64,000 nt of DNA from Acanthosoma haemorrhoidale (GCA_930367205.1 OV884013.1:113665475-113729474), one strand, 5' to 3'; positions 30,918 to 41,450 are shown, counted from the stretch's first letter. Made by a program: numbers and translations. The notes: a model not told the origin generated them from the sequence alone.

Positions 30918-32834
30918 AATTAGAATGAATATCTTTTACGACAACTAAACGCTTCCTTCAAGCGAGAATTCTTTTGTTTTTGATAATATTAAAAAAAAAA
31001 TACACTTTCTGACGAACGTTCGAAAATAAGTTTTCGACGTCCCTGTGACGTCTCAAATTGTAAAGACACATTCCATAATGGCTATGATTTTACTGTTGGT
31101 TTGTTAATTTCCAATCACGCAGCAGAGATGTATCTTACACGATAGAGAGATAGAAGTTAGACACCTGGAGCGTAGTATAGAAAAAGTCTCCAGTCAGACT
31201 GGGAGATTGGCTATAACATCTATGAAAAGGAGCTGGCTGTGAGAGCAGCTAAAAAAGCACCACACCCCCTTGGACAAAACCCTTTGTTTGCCACCATTAG
31301 GCAGTAATAGGGCCCGGATACCAGCGAGTTCTTGCGCACCTGTTGTCAGTGCTCACCTGTCTTAGGCCCAATCTCTGCCTCAGGTAGGCCTCAGGGTCTT
31401 CTGCACCTGTAGAGGCCAGGGCTGGTAGAAAAACCTCCCTTAGGATTATATAATTGATACCTTTTTCCGCTGAAGGGTTGATAGTTCTCTTTTTTTATTT
31501 ACTATAAGGGTTTTTTTATTCATTTGACCTGAAAAATATTGTTTCCTACACATGTTTATTGCACGAGTATAAAAATATTCTGGGTTCACCTGCATTATAG
31601 TTGTTTTAGTAATTGTACTATATGGTGATATTTAGGGACAAATTTTGAGCTGAAATACTAATAAAAAAAAAAGTTTTTTCTGGATTGGTTTAGTATGTTA
31701 AAAAAAATGTTTTGATGCAATTGGTACATCTGAATTTATTATGCGAGCAATTTTGTGGGTTTGTATAGCATTGCAAACCATGCCAAAGACGATCTTTGTC
31801 ATGTACGAGAGGAGCCTGGGATGAGATTAAGCAGATAAGATGATGCTGTCCAATAATTACAAACGTGCTATTCACAGAACAGTATTTTAATGTGGATAAA
31901 TTTGATGGAATGTGTTTGCGAGAACAGAATTAAAAATTATTTTCCTTGCTAACAATACTAATATACCTTAAATTACACCACAAATAATATTTAAAAAATG
32001 AAACTTATTCTATAAGATTTTTTTTCCATGACAAAGCCCAAACGGGATTCCTATAGCAGGGTCAAATTATAGTATCATTTCATAGTAGAGAGTTGGCGAT
32101 AACTAGCATGAAGTTTCTGCAATAATAATCTGTTTGGCATTTCTGTCTTTGCCTATAGGATGTTTCCGAACGGCTCAAACGAAAGTGCTGATGGTGAATT
32201 TTTTTTTTTAAACCGTAAAGATTGAAAGATAAGAATAATTGGCTGTAATTAGAGAATTTAATGGAGCCATTACCAGCGTGAGAAATACGAAAGAGAAATG
32301 TCTGAATTAAATCGTTTTAAAGGTCGTTATCCTGTTTACGACTTACTAATAAGTCTTTATTAAGTAGGAAGCCTTCTTGATAATATATTTCAAACCGTTT
32401 GCTTATAAATATTGAATATTTGTACAATTACCAGCGGAACTTCACGCTTTCCTTTTTGTTTTTTTTTTCTTTTAAATCGTGGGAGCGGAGAACTGAACAC
32501 CGCGCACTAACCAGTGATTAATCGCCTTTAATTAGATTACTGGCTTAGCTTAGAAGGAGATAATATTTAGACACACTTTCAACTGGCTCGGCTCCAGGGG
32601 GGGACATCTGGGCTGAGGGTAAACGCGAGGATAATTCGCTCTTGATAATTAAACAAAGGCGTGCTGATGGAAAATAATATCGGCCGACTCAATGACTCTG
32701 ACAGATTCTATGGAAGTAACAGTCACATGTTTCCTTAGTGATTTCGAATACGACAGCTCGGCGACTCCAGCAATTCCAAAACGGCATACTGATGAAAGTG
32801 ATCAGACATACTTCATTCGAGCATACGGGGCAAC
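30918..32834. other. no recognised gene over about 1.9 kb
   Basis: No RNA gene or repeat identified. A moderately GC-richer patch at about 31140-31440 contains no usable ORF. The open frame starting at 32692 runs into LINE-C copy C3 in a different frame and is not credible as a gene. Confidence 0.5.
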
Positions 32835-32843
32835 GGTGAGCTT

Positions 32844-32996
32844 TACGAGATCTTTGAGCTGCCTACGGTGGATGAATTCATTCAAGGTAGAAATATCAAA
32901 TTTTTCGACTCACTACAATACTTGACAAACCCGGTGTTTAGCACGATAACCCCCGCTCCGTTCCCCTATCGATGGCAGAACGCGGTCGAGGCATGA
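32844..32996 (+). pseudogene. LINE-C ORF terminus, in frame
   Basis: Fifty codons without interruption: YEIFELPTVDEFIQGRNIKF, then FDSLQYLTNPVFSTITPAPF, PYRWQNAVEA and TGA. This is the clearest C-terminus of the LINE-C ORF in the window and serves as reference for the other fragments. Confidence 0.75.
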
Positions 32997-33046
32997 ACGC
33001 TTTAGTCTTAGGTTCTAGTTTGTAAGTTTCGCACATTGTAAACCGA

Positions 33047-33064
33047 AGGTGAGCCCCATCACCT
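33047..33064 (+). promoter_or_regulatory. LINE-C 3' region hairpin
   Basis: Perfect 6-bp inverted repeat AGGTGA/TCACCT around a 6-base loop, about 50 bases after the ORF stop. Equivalent sequences occur in the other LINE-C/C' copies, some with one arm mutated. It may be a 3' recognition element for the LINE reverse transcriptase; that role is inferred. Confidence 0.55.
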
Positions 33065-33216
33065 AGTCCTGTATATTGTATATTGACTTTTTAACGTTAT
33101 TGCAATCCTACCCTCCTTCGAATGCACCTCCGTATGCAGGAAGAGGAAAGTTTTTTTGAATTTTGTTCACATATTGTAAAAAATGATAAATAAAAGGGGT
33201 ACAAAAAAAAAAAAAG

Positions 33217-33508
33217 AAGTAAATTCGTAAGGATTCGCATTTAAACATTAGACTCAGTCGTTTACATCAGAGATGCTGTTCATCAAAGTCTCTGTGTTTA
33301 AGCAAGAGTGTGATTTCTAACAGTTGCCGTGTCTCTGAGACCTAATATACCCAGCCAGGTGTTTTTATGCTTCGAATCTTGATATTTCCTTTTAAAAATA
33401 AGCATCGCTTGGTACGAAAAAGGAATTCGAACAACTTTTTTTCATTTATTTTACTCGTTTTAGTAACTTTTCAATAAGCTCTGCTGAGGTATAATGCTTT
33501 TATATTAT
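33217..33508. other. no recognised feature
   Basis: Short spacer between LINE-C copy C3 and mariner D3. Confidence 0.5.
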
Positions 33509-33930
33509 AAAGGGTGTCCCAGAATTAACGCAAGATTTGAATTTGCCGCCAGTGCTGGCAACCCTAAAAATAAACCTAAAAAACCTCGTTGATCAGAATT
33601 GGCCCCCTAGATCGTGTGATTTAACACCTTTAGATTTCTTTTTATGGCGTTATTTGAAGTCAAAGATGTATGTAAACAAGCCCACATCCACCCGTGCATT
33701 CAAAAACAAAGAAATTCAACCACATTTAAGCCAAATGGTCATGGAAAATTTCAACAAAAGAGTGCGTATGTGCCAGCAAAGTAGTGGTGGCCATTTGCCC
33801 GATATGTTATTCCATAAATAACCCTATCATATTTACTTTATAATTCAATAAAAAAATAACAACAAAAATACAAAAAAACTGTGTTTTCTATTTAAATCGA
33901 ATCTTGCGTTAATTCTGCGACACCCAATAC
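33509..33930 (+). mobile_element. DD41D-type mariner deletion derivative, copy D3
   Basis: About 0.42 kb with both terminal repeats present: GGGTGTCCCAGAATTAACGC at the left and its inverse at the right (one substitution in the CCC), each next to TA. The middle is deleted from just inside the 5' untranslated region to VDQNWPPRSCDLTPLDFFLW, so only the third catalytic Asp and the C-terminus (KSKMYVNKPTSTRAF to DMLFHK) remain. Confidence 0.88.
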
Positions 33931-34533
33931 TATAATAACAGAATAAAACAAATTAACTGAAATAACCTCGAGGAATATGGATAACAAAGACAGAAATGAC
34001 GTTAAAAAAATTATTTCTCGGTTATAAAATATTTTATAAGTTGCTCCTTGGACGCAATAGCAAACCGGACCCCCCCCCCCCCACTTTCCCTTATAAGTAC
34101 TTAAAATGCGTTTTACGAACCTTTTCAATCTGGAGGAATGCTGGTAGTGAAGTTATTATTCTTCTGTTCCAAGACTGGGTCCGGCTAAGGAGTGTTGGCG
34201 TATGACTGATCGCTTGCTACGAGCTGAAAAAGACCAAGACCCGCTATAGCTGACAGGCTGTTTATTACCAGGGCTGTTCCGGCTCCTTCATTAGCACCGA
34301 AAATGATCCCTGCACCCTCTCGTACTCTCCGGGTACATCTGCTCTGTACCTCGGGGATGTCGACGCGGAGCCGAAATCAATGCATAGCCGAAAAAAAACG
34401 TCTCACAGACCTGACTAGGTTTGGCAGCGTTCGTCACCTTTCGAAAAACTGGCTCTAATTATAGATAAATTGATTTAGTTTAGGTAAGTGGTTTAATCCT
34501 CAAAATCAACGCAACGTAGTTCTGATTTCCTAA
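33931..34533. other. no recognised gene; poly-C tract
   Basis: A 13-base C run lies at 34070-34082. A GC-richer patch at about 34200-34400 has no supportable ORF. No function assigned. Confidence 0.5.
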
Positions 34534-34547
34534 TTCTGAGTATAATT
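34534..34547. repeat. target-site duplication, left (14 bp)
   Basis: TTCTGAGTATAATT, repeated without mismatch at 35239-35252. Confidence 0.88.
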
Positions 34548-35238
34548 TTGTTATTAGATAAAAACTTACAATCTTCCTTTTATGTTCTCATTTACAAACA
34601 CCCCAGAGACCTCCCAAATAAACATGGTTGTCACCTCCTTCACATGAGAAAGAGGAAGCGGAGTCTTGGGAAGTACCCCACGCTTTTACGTCAGCCACGT
34701 CACTGGATAAGAGACAGCGAAGGCTGACCAAGAGCGCGTGAGCCACAGACGCTCAGGAGTGGATTAGAGAAACTGGCCATTGCCAGGACTCCCACTATCA
34801 CTTGATTATAGCAGGTCACGAGGCCACTACCGTTTTAATCTCCGAGGAGGATTATAGGGGTGAGTGGTGCAGTGCAATGATTGTGCTAGGGGATTAGGGT
34901 GGTTGGATAGGTTACTATGGAATTGCATGAACTTGGGTGAGATGAGTTCAAGAATGTAGGGTAAATTAAGATCGTTATGAAGGGTCTAGTTGTCTATTGT
35001 CCTCAGGACTTTTGATTGAAAGGATTGGATACGCTTGCTGTCCCCAATAGCTCTATTCCGTATGTCCAGATTGACTTAAGCATAACTTTGTGGATTAGTA
35101 ATTTATTTTCTATTGAGAGATGTCGGTTGAAGTAGTCTGTACAGTTGGTCCAAAGCGTCTGTTTAGTTCTTGTCTTGTTAGCCTCGTGTGTGGGTTCCAG
35201 GTCAGCCGTTTGTCAAGATGGAAGCCTAAATACCGTAC
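34548..35238 (-). mobile_element. Jockey-type LINE 3' end (copy J5) with 14-bp TSD
   Basis: Minus-strand copy from the YLGFH box region of the RT (5' truncation at the TACGGTATTTAGGCTTCC block) through the ORF end and a 3' region that has internal deletions. The Trp codon of ELWGTA is TTG. The ends are fixed by a perfect 14-bp TSD, the same length as for copy J1. Confidence 0.88.
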
Positions 35239-35252
35239 TTCTGAGTATAATT
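35239..35252. repeat. target-site duplication, right (14 bp)
   Basis: Exact copy of 34534-34547. Confidence 0.88.
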
Positions 35253-35399
35253 AATAAAGCTTATTATAAAATACTATATATTCATTTATTTCTGGAGAAC
35301 TCTGGAAGAAGAATTAGACAGCTTATTGTTGCTGGGATACCATCCAGTGACATTTGCAATGATCGACGGGGGCACTTCACTTGATGACACTTGATTATC

Positions 35400-35580
35400 C
35401 TACTGGTTTAAAAGATGGTATAACAACTTAATTCCTCAAGAGTGTAAAAAAACCTTTCCCCCCTGCCTACGCAAGTATCACGAAGTCAGCTTAACAAGGA
35501 TAGAACAGTGTACCAATTGTGTTGGCTACCTTGGAGTAAGTTTAGATATAGAGCTAACCTGGAGATTAAGCACAAATTAA
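35400..35580 (+). pseudogene. reverse transcriptase thumb remnant of another LINE
   Basis: Frame reading with stops: CLRKYHEVSLTRIEQ, then NCVGYLGVSLDIELTWRLST. The box YLGVxLDxxLTW is the hallmark just after the palm of non-LTR reverse transcriptases. Its wording differs from the Jockey copies here (YLGFHF), so it belongs to a different LINE family. No tail or TSD was seen. Confidence 0.55.
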
Positions 35581-35668
35581 GACCACACACACAGCCTAAG
35601 CTATTAGCAATCGTGTAACATAACGTGCGGCACAATTGTACGTCACATCACAGGACATTCACATATAT

Positions 35669-35886
35669 TTACAGATATACTTACAGATATCTTCCAGATA
35701 TACTTACAGATACCCTCTAGATATACTTACAGATATCCTCCAGATATACTTACAGATACCCTCTAGATATACTTACAGATACCCTCTAGATATACTTACA
35801 GATATCCTCCAGATATACTTACAGATACCCTCCAGATATATTTACAGATATCCTCCAGATATATTTACAGATATACTTACAGATAT
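35669..35886 (+). repeat. 23-bp minisatellite, about nine units
   Basis: Unit TTACAGATATCCTCCAGATA plus TAC (23 bp), with two main variants (ATCCTCC and ACCCTCT) interspersed. Because 23 is not a multiple of three and no unit frame contains a stop, the array reads as a 23-residue peptide repeat; that is a property of the array, not proof of a gene. Confidence 0.95.
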
Positions 35887-36103
35887 TACTGTCTTAAGTC
35901 CATCAGGACATTATGCCTGTTTGCTATTTTCTTCTAGGGCAGTCTCCTTCCATTCAAGCCAGCTCAACCAGCAAAGGTTCCAGTCAACAAAGTTTTAGGA
36001 CCGTTAAATTGTTTATTAAAAATGATTCTTTTACTTGTTTAAAATGTATTTAAAACACTTATATTGCTCGAAGAGCATCGTGGTTAAGTTTCCTCCTCCT
36101 GGT
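35887..36103. other. no recognised feature
   Basis: Spacer between the minisatellite and LINE copy J7. Confidence 0.5.
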
Positions 36104-36112
36104 TGAATGTAA

Positions 36113-36259
36113 TAATATATATATTGAACTTCTTTATTGTACAAAAATTACAATCTGCCATATTAGGCTATAAGTAATTAAGATAAATGCTCTCATTCAT
36201 ACCATATTTACAATTCATCATTCACTCGCTCATTCATACAGTATTCACAGACATCCCAA
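36113..36259 (-). mobile_element. Jockey-type LINE, very short 3' end (copy J7)
   Basis: Minus-strand fragment of only the last ~145 bp of the 3' region, ending in the AATAAAGAAG signal on the minus strand. A 9-bp direct repeat TGAATGTAA at 36104-36112 and 36260-36268 is the likely TSD. Confidence 0.8.
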
Positions 36260-36268
36260 TGAATGTAA

Positions 36269-37799
36269 AACAGGAAGTAGACTAATAATAAAACGATTCG
36301 AACTCACATTTTTCAGGTCATGAAACAGTTACATTAATCGCCGCAGAATTCAAGAGCCCCCCCCCCCCCCGACTATTACCTAATGGCCTAATGTAAGCTA
36401 GTAACAGATGATACATGGGCCGTGATAACATGTAATATTGTTTCTCCGAGCCTCCTGGATGGTCCAGGTAATGACATATAAGACGGAAGCTGTAATCTTG
36501 GGCGGGTGGCGCAGGTCCGCGTGGGTGCGGATTCCTTCGCGTGCCTCCTGCGCCGATGACGGGGCTGCGGAAGATTCATGAAGTGGTATAATTAATGAAG
36601 TAAAGCGAGATTGCTAACATCGAAACTACACGGCAATGAATAAGCCCTAGCCCACGATTAAAGGTTACAATGATCTTACGAATCGAATGGTTTACCGCGA
36701 CATGGAGCCAACATCTAAAACGCGCTCGATTCGATCGGCAGTGAAGGGAATGGGACTTTGCGAGCATGGCCTGCTCTGTATAAATAATAAAAAAAATCAT
36801 TAATCTTATTTTATGTTTTCTGTATTTATAGCCCATTAAACCTCCGCCGTATAATATTCTTGAACAGCTCGTTGAGAAGTTTAATATGATAAACTACAGT
36901 CAGAAAAACGTTTTATATATTAACTATCGAGTAATTAATTAAGACAGGTTGTAATTTATTAATAATAAGACTGGTTTTATTTTTAGCGCGTGACATGAAA
37001 GTGACATGACTTGTTTAAATGAAACAAGTTAAAAAACAAATGCTATTAATTAGGGTATTTAATTTTATGCTAAATATGATATGTAATAACCCTTAATTAT
37101 GTCTTATGGTGTTATAATTATTTTTCAAGTAATCAACTGGAACTTAGATATAAAACTGCATTTTTATAAGTCAAAAAAGTGACTGGCAATTGACAGGGCG
37201 GACAGACAGAGCGGACAGACAGGCATAGATAACATAGGGAAAAAATCCTATTTATCTACTTTCAGTAAAAAATAAACGTTTTGGGACAACATGCAAGTGG
37301 TCGAGTATTGAAGTACTTTCAGGCTATGTTGGTAACCAATGTTGCATAGGAGGCAGACAGGGCTTAAAGGTGCTGAAGGTTGCTGGGTCAGCCTCAAGCC
37401 AAATCTTTTCTTTTTGGAGATCCTTTCAGGAACCTTTTCACTACCTGGGCTCTTAGCTGTACGTCCTTCTCTCGCGGCTAAGCCTTTCCAATCTAGCTTC
37501 ATGCCCCAAGAAAATCTTACATGATTAATTCCTAGCGGTTTTTTAAACATACACTATAGTCGAAAAGCCCCCAAACAAATTAACATCTGGCAATCGTGAT
37601 GCTTTATTGTGATGCTCGAATCGAATTTTTCCCAATGATAATGGAAAATATGTACATAGATAGATGTATTCACTACATAAATGATATCATCGTCCAAATT
37701 ATTATCTATCTTCTGTCCCTCTACTGGTTCAAGATTAATTTCGAAAAACAATAGAAAAACGAGTTTTGGGCTGCACAAAGCTAAAATTAATTATTGTTA
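36269..37799. other. no recognised gene; poly-C tract
   Basis: A 14-base C run occurs at 36357-36370. A GC-richer block at about 36400-36560 keeps a 63-codon minus-strand frame open, with an Arg/His-rich peptide of no known family. The rest is AT-rich, with an unassigned 100-codon minus frame at 37248-37550. Confidence 0.5.
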
Positions 37800-37995
37800 T
37801 TTTTTTTTCAAATACCTCTATATTTATATAAGTATTACAATGAACAAATAATTTTTCTATTTACATTTTTCTCCTCGTGCTGCATACGCAGATGCATTCG
37901 AAGCAGTGCATAAATATGATACATTATCTTTTTGAAGTCAAAAGTCAAAAAACACATACACACATTATGTGATGAGGCTAACCTTCAGGATAGTT
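37800..37995 (-). mobile_element. LINE-C 3' region (copy C4)
   Basis: Minus-strand 3' tail: poly(A) seen as a T run at about 37800-37808, then the inverse of GAATGCATCTGCGTATGCAG, a block shared with copies at 33.1 and 44.3 kb, and a degraded hairpin (GTGATGAGGCTAACCTT). No coding part is retained. Confidence 0.7.
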
Positions 37996-38035
37996 CTATA
38001 TCACGACACAGCCTTTATTGTCAGTTTTAATAACG

Positions 38036-38193
38036 CTAAGAACAAGTAGAAGGGGTTAAGCAGAACTGTATACCTGCCTCGTGACTTGATGGAAGTCACT
38101 GATGGTTCCTGTTATTTTTAAGTAAGCAACCACATCCCTCCAAGACCTCCCTACTTCCCAGAATATTATTATTTTCTTACACATATATGTCTC
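38036..38193 (+). repeat. repeat B, copy B5, left part
   Basis: Plus-strand B from AACAAGTAGAAGGGG through GTATACCTGCCTCGTGACTT and AAGTAAGCAACCACATCCC to TATATGTCTC, where LINE-C copy C5 interrupts it. Confidence 0.75.
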
Positions 38194-38435
38194 GTTATAG
38201 ATTATAAGTTTAGTTTTTAATTTTTCCCTTATTTTCACCCGAAGGTGAGCCCTATCACTTAAACCAGTTTGCTGTTTTTGTAATTTTAACTATAAAACGA
38301 AAAATGTTTGTAATTATACCCTCCTTCAAATGCACGTTATGCTATGCAGGAAAAGGAGCCATAAATCTGTAAATTTGTTTATGATATTGTTCATTTGTTT
38401 GTAAATGTTTAATAAAGGTGTTTTGAAAAAAAAAG
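38194..38435 (+). mobile_element. LINE-C 3' region nested in repeat B (copy C5)
   Basis: Contains AAGGTGAGCCCTATCACTT (hairpin with one arm mutated), CCCTCCTTCAAATGCACG, an AATAAAGG signal (38411-38418) and a 9-base A tail. It splits repeat B5 and sits at nearly the same position in B as copy C8 does in B7. No clean TSD is visible and B has lost about 15 bp at the junction. Confidence 0.75.
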
Positions 38436-38715
38436 AACAGACCACACTCGTCCCTAGACATTCCACCCAGTATGTAGTTACGTAACTCTTAATATTTGTA
38501 TATACCAGTGTTTTGATTGTACTTCATAATAAAGCTTTCTTTCTTTTATTTTAAAAGACTCTCCTCTACAAAGGTTATTTAACTGTTGATGGCGTTTCAT
38601 CATTTATAACAACATCAGCAACAGTTGAGAGTAACAACAAAATGAGGAGTTACATAACGAATAGCAATGAAAGATATTGGAAAATATTAATATTTTGATT
38701 GAATTGATTATTTTT
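38436..38715 (+). repeat. repeat B, copy B5, right part and flank
   Basis: B resumes at CAGACCACACTCGTCCCTAG and runs to the CATAATAAAGC tail, then continues with the B-flanking segment shared with 7736-7865. Confidence 0.75.
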
Positions 38716-38895
38716 CGGCTCATTGTTGAGGACTATTAAATATCGTGCTTCTAAAACATGACACCGGCTGAGTATAAGCCACGAAAACGATATTAATATA
38801 TGTGAATGTATAAATGAATAGAAGTGTTTGTTGCGAAATCGGCTTAGGTTCATGTAGGGGGGGGGGTCGTTAGGTTTTAATCAAGTATGTTAATG

Positions 38896-38931
38896 AACAA
38901 CGTTTCGACACACTAAGCACGCCTGCATCAG
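38896..38931 (-). ncRNA. hammerhead-like motif (decayed)
   Basis: On the minus strand: CTGATGC, then a 7-bp stem GGCGTGC-TTA-GTGTGTC (with G-U pairs), then GAAAC-GTT-GTT. This fits the order CUGANGA, stem II, GAAA, short stem III, NUH of the minimal hammerhead found in Penelope-like retroelements, but the A9 position is C, so cleavage is unlikely. No Penelope coding sequence is nearby. Confidence 0.3.
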
Positions 38932-39181
38932 GTCCCTGACATTTCCAACTAGCTACCTTAGCGCCACCTAGCAACTACGGGTGACAACCGTCAGACGGCC
39001 ACACCTCTGACATGAGCACTATTAAGACTTAAATGTCACATGAATATTAAATAGATTGGAATGAAAGACATTTAAGCGAATTGTATTTTCAGTTGTATCT
39101 TATACAAACGAACACACCTCAACATTACCTCTAATCCAATCTAACCCTGTAATCCAATGTGTGTTCTGAACTTTGAACAAA

Positions 39182-39580
39182 GCAAATCTAATCTGGAATG
39201 AGTATACCCGATGCAGGGAAACCGCTACCCGCTATTCGGGGTACGGTGGGTCTCCCAGTAACCATTGAGAATGCGAGGATGACCCAAGAGCAACGGGACA
39301 AGACCCTTCGCGGGTACCTGGACGGCGATCTAGGGCTCAGGTAGGCAAGTCCTTTTTTAGACCGTCTGGCCCCTCGTCTAGACCGGGGATGCCGAGGCGG
39401 GAAAAAACCAATGAAAAAACGCCGAACCCAACCCTTCTTCTCCCGATAGCCCTCCGTACGAGGCCCTTCTACCGTCTATCAGCACTTTCTTCACTCGGTC
39501 GCGGGTTCGTGCTTCGGCGCTCAAAGTATTGAATAGGCAGGCCATACAAGAATCGCCTAAACAATAAAGTTAATTCAAAT
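39182..39580 (+). other. GC-richer island ending in AATAAAG
   Basis: Around 300 bp with clearly higher GC and frequent CpG, from GATGCAGGGAAACCGCTACC to TTCGTGCTTCGGCGCTCAAA, followed by AATAAAG near 39563-39569. The shape resembles a retroposed 3' end with a polyadenylation signal, but I recognise no coding frame or known element. Confidence 0.3.
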
Positions 39581-39689
39581 TCAAAATAGTTCAAAAATTA
39601 GCTTTCAAGTCGTTTTTAGGTCACCAAAATAGAAACAATTAAGCAACTAGCAATTTTAAATATTGAGACTTATGGACTTAGGTGTACAT

Positions 39690-40540
39690 ATATATAGCCT
39701 CTTCCAATAGAGACTTCCAAACTTTGACAGTTGATAGCGGCCATATTGTTGAAGCTGCATCTGTCAAATTGGCTGTCACTTATTCAGTCTGTTTTGCCAA
39801 ATCACCATGGACGGTTATAGCGTTCAATAACACGTGCAAATGATAAAATTGTTTTATCAATATGAGTGTTCTGTTCGGGCAACGTTCCGCGGTCGCCATA
39901 ACCGTCCTACCGAGAGGACTATTCGCAGTGTGGTGGATAAATTTGAGTCCACTGGTTTAGTAAACAACAACCAACACCCGTACGTCGACGAAACGCAAGA
40001 TCTGCCGAAAACATCGCCGCTGACCGTGAGAGTGTGCAGGAGAATCCGAGGCAGTCGATTTCGCTTTGCTCACAAAAACTCGGTCTTTTATAGACCACAA
40101 CTTGGCAAATTTCGCGACGTGACTTAGGCCTGCATCCGTGAAAAAATCAACTGACCCAGGAGCTGAAGGTAAACGACCATAGACAACGACGTGTGGTCAT
40201 CTCACGTGGAGGTGATGTGAACTGGCCACCGAGATCGTGCGATTGACCCCGTTAGAATTTTTCTTGTGGGGGTTTCTTAAATCGCAGGTCCATGCGCATA
40301 AGCCACCAATCACAGCGGTCTTCAAAGCCAACATAACCCATGCCATCGGTCCAATTCAGCCTAATTTATGCGCCAGTCATGAAAAATTGGACATTTATGG
40401 ATGCGTGCCACCCAGCGAAGCCGCGGCGGACATTCGCACGATGTTATATTTCATACATAATGGCATCAATAGGCCTTTCAAACGAATAAATTTTGATGAT
40501 ATCTCTCATACTCTTTGTTTTATTTAAATTTAAAGATAGG
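39690..40540 (+). mobile_element. mariner-superfamily deletion derivative (M5)
   Basis: A different family from the D copies. The N-terminal part starts at ATG 39807 but has a TAA after seven codons (MDGYSVQ), then continues IKLFYQYECSVRATFRG and HNRPTERTIRSVVDKFES, a helix-turn-helix region. After an internal deletion the C-terminal part reads LTPLEFFLWGFLKSQVHAHK. The expected third catalytic Asp of the LTPLD box is Glu here, and a base is missing just before it. Terminal repeats could not be set exactly. Confidence 0.75.
39807..40127 (+). pseudogene. mariner-type transposase N-terminus
   Basis: Residues for the DNA-binding region of a Tc1/mariner-type transposase, interrupted at codon 8 by TAA. 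The frame is otherwise open to 40127. GRHNRPTERTIRSVVDKF corresponds to the second helix-turn-helix. The stretch after KFESTGLV diverges, with SRFRFAHKNSVFYR appearing late. It cannot make a functional enzyme. Confidence 0.65.
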
Positions 40541-40771
40541 AAGTGCTTAATGAAAGACCCTATAATATGTTCTATCTTGTTGATTCTTACAGATTCTACA
40601 ATAAGGAATCTTTGTATAAATGCACGTTGTGCTTATTGTATTTTATACAATGTGAGGTTTCCTAGAATTTTGTTACGGTAGGCTGATGTACAGAATACAA
40701 GGAGTGTGAGCAGAGAAAGTGATAGAGCTCAACTTAACAATGAGTTGTGCTAATACCATCCTAAAACTAAC

Positions 40772-41110
40772 TTTTTTTTTTCAAAACCCCTTTATTAAAA
40801 AAACAACAACAAACAAATGAACAATAACATGAAAAAATGTACAGATTTATGGCTCCTTTTCCTGCATAGCATAAGATGCATTTGAAGGAGGGTAGAATTA
40901 CAAACATTTTTTGTTTTATAGTTAAAATTACAAAAACAATAGACTGGTCTAGGTGATGGGGCTCACTACTGCCTAGTTTTATCGGACAGCCTGCTGCCAT
41001 CGATGCGGGAATGGAGGTGGGGTCGTAGTGTTGAACACTGGGTTGGTTAGGTGCTGCAACGAGTCAAAAAACTTTGTCTCCGGTGGATGAACTCACCCAC
41101 TAAGCAATAG
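40772..41110 (-). mobile_element. LINE-C 3' end (copy C6)
   Basis: Minus-strand copy. The poly(A) is the T run at 40772-40781, followed inward by a TTTATTAAA-type signal, the CCTTCAAATGCATC block, the hairpin region (AGGTGATGGGGCTCACTA, one arm mutated) and an ORF end with FF-region deletions and VFNTTTPPPFPHRWQQAV. Frameshifted relative to copy C3. Confidence 0.75.
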
Positions 41111-41385
41111 GTGCAGGACTGCGTTCTTTGACCACTCGCGAGAGGTATGTCTGACCACTTTTCTCACGATACCGTTTTGAAGTTGTTGTAGACTTTTAGC
41201 TGTTTTTTAAGTCGTGTAAAAAATTGCCCAGTATCGAACTCTCCAATCAGGAACAAAGCTCCTTACATCCTGCTGTAAAATAAAGGAATGGGCGCTTACA
41301 AACTTCTCGGGAAGAGGGTATTAAGACTCTTATTTAACTACCAAATATGAGTATTACAGCCCTTGCGGATGTTGAGCCAAAAACA

Positions 41386-41450
41386 GTTCACTCGGTAAAG
41401 CACCAACTAGATACCGGATAGGTCTTTGGTTCAATTCCCGATGTTTAACA
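41386..41450 (+). pseudogene. tRNA-like pseudogene or SINE head
   Basis: CAGTTCACTCGGTAAAGCAC resembles a tRNA D-arm and A box, and TTGGTTCAATTCCCGAT a T-arm and B box, with tRNA-like spacing. The acceptor stem does not close and no T-run terminator follows directly. A decayed tRNA or tRNA-derived SINE is likely. Confidence 0.4.

Larger units (their letters stand above)
32835..33216 (+). mobile_element. LINE-C copy with ORF end, hairpin and poly(A) (C3)
   Basis: Plus-strand 3' end of LINE-C: intact ORF terminus (32844-32996), then the hairpin AGGTGA-GCCCCA-TCACCT at 33047-33064, the TCCTTCGAATGCACCT block, an AATAAA signal near 33187-33193 and a 13-base A tail at 33203-33215. The 5' truncation point is approximate because no TSD was found. 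Confidence 0.85.

Noticed and set aside
35636..35998. 120-codon frame with ILTDILQIYLQIPSRYTYRY repeats as a possible repeat protein
   Set aside because: The 23-bp unit is stop-free in all phases, so the frame is open automatically. There is no promoter, conserved flank or family support.
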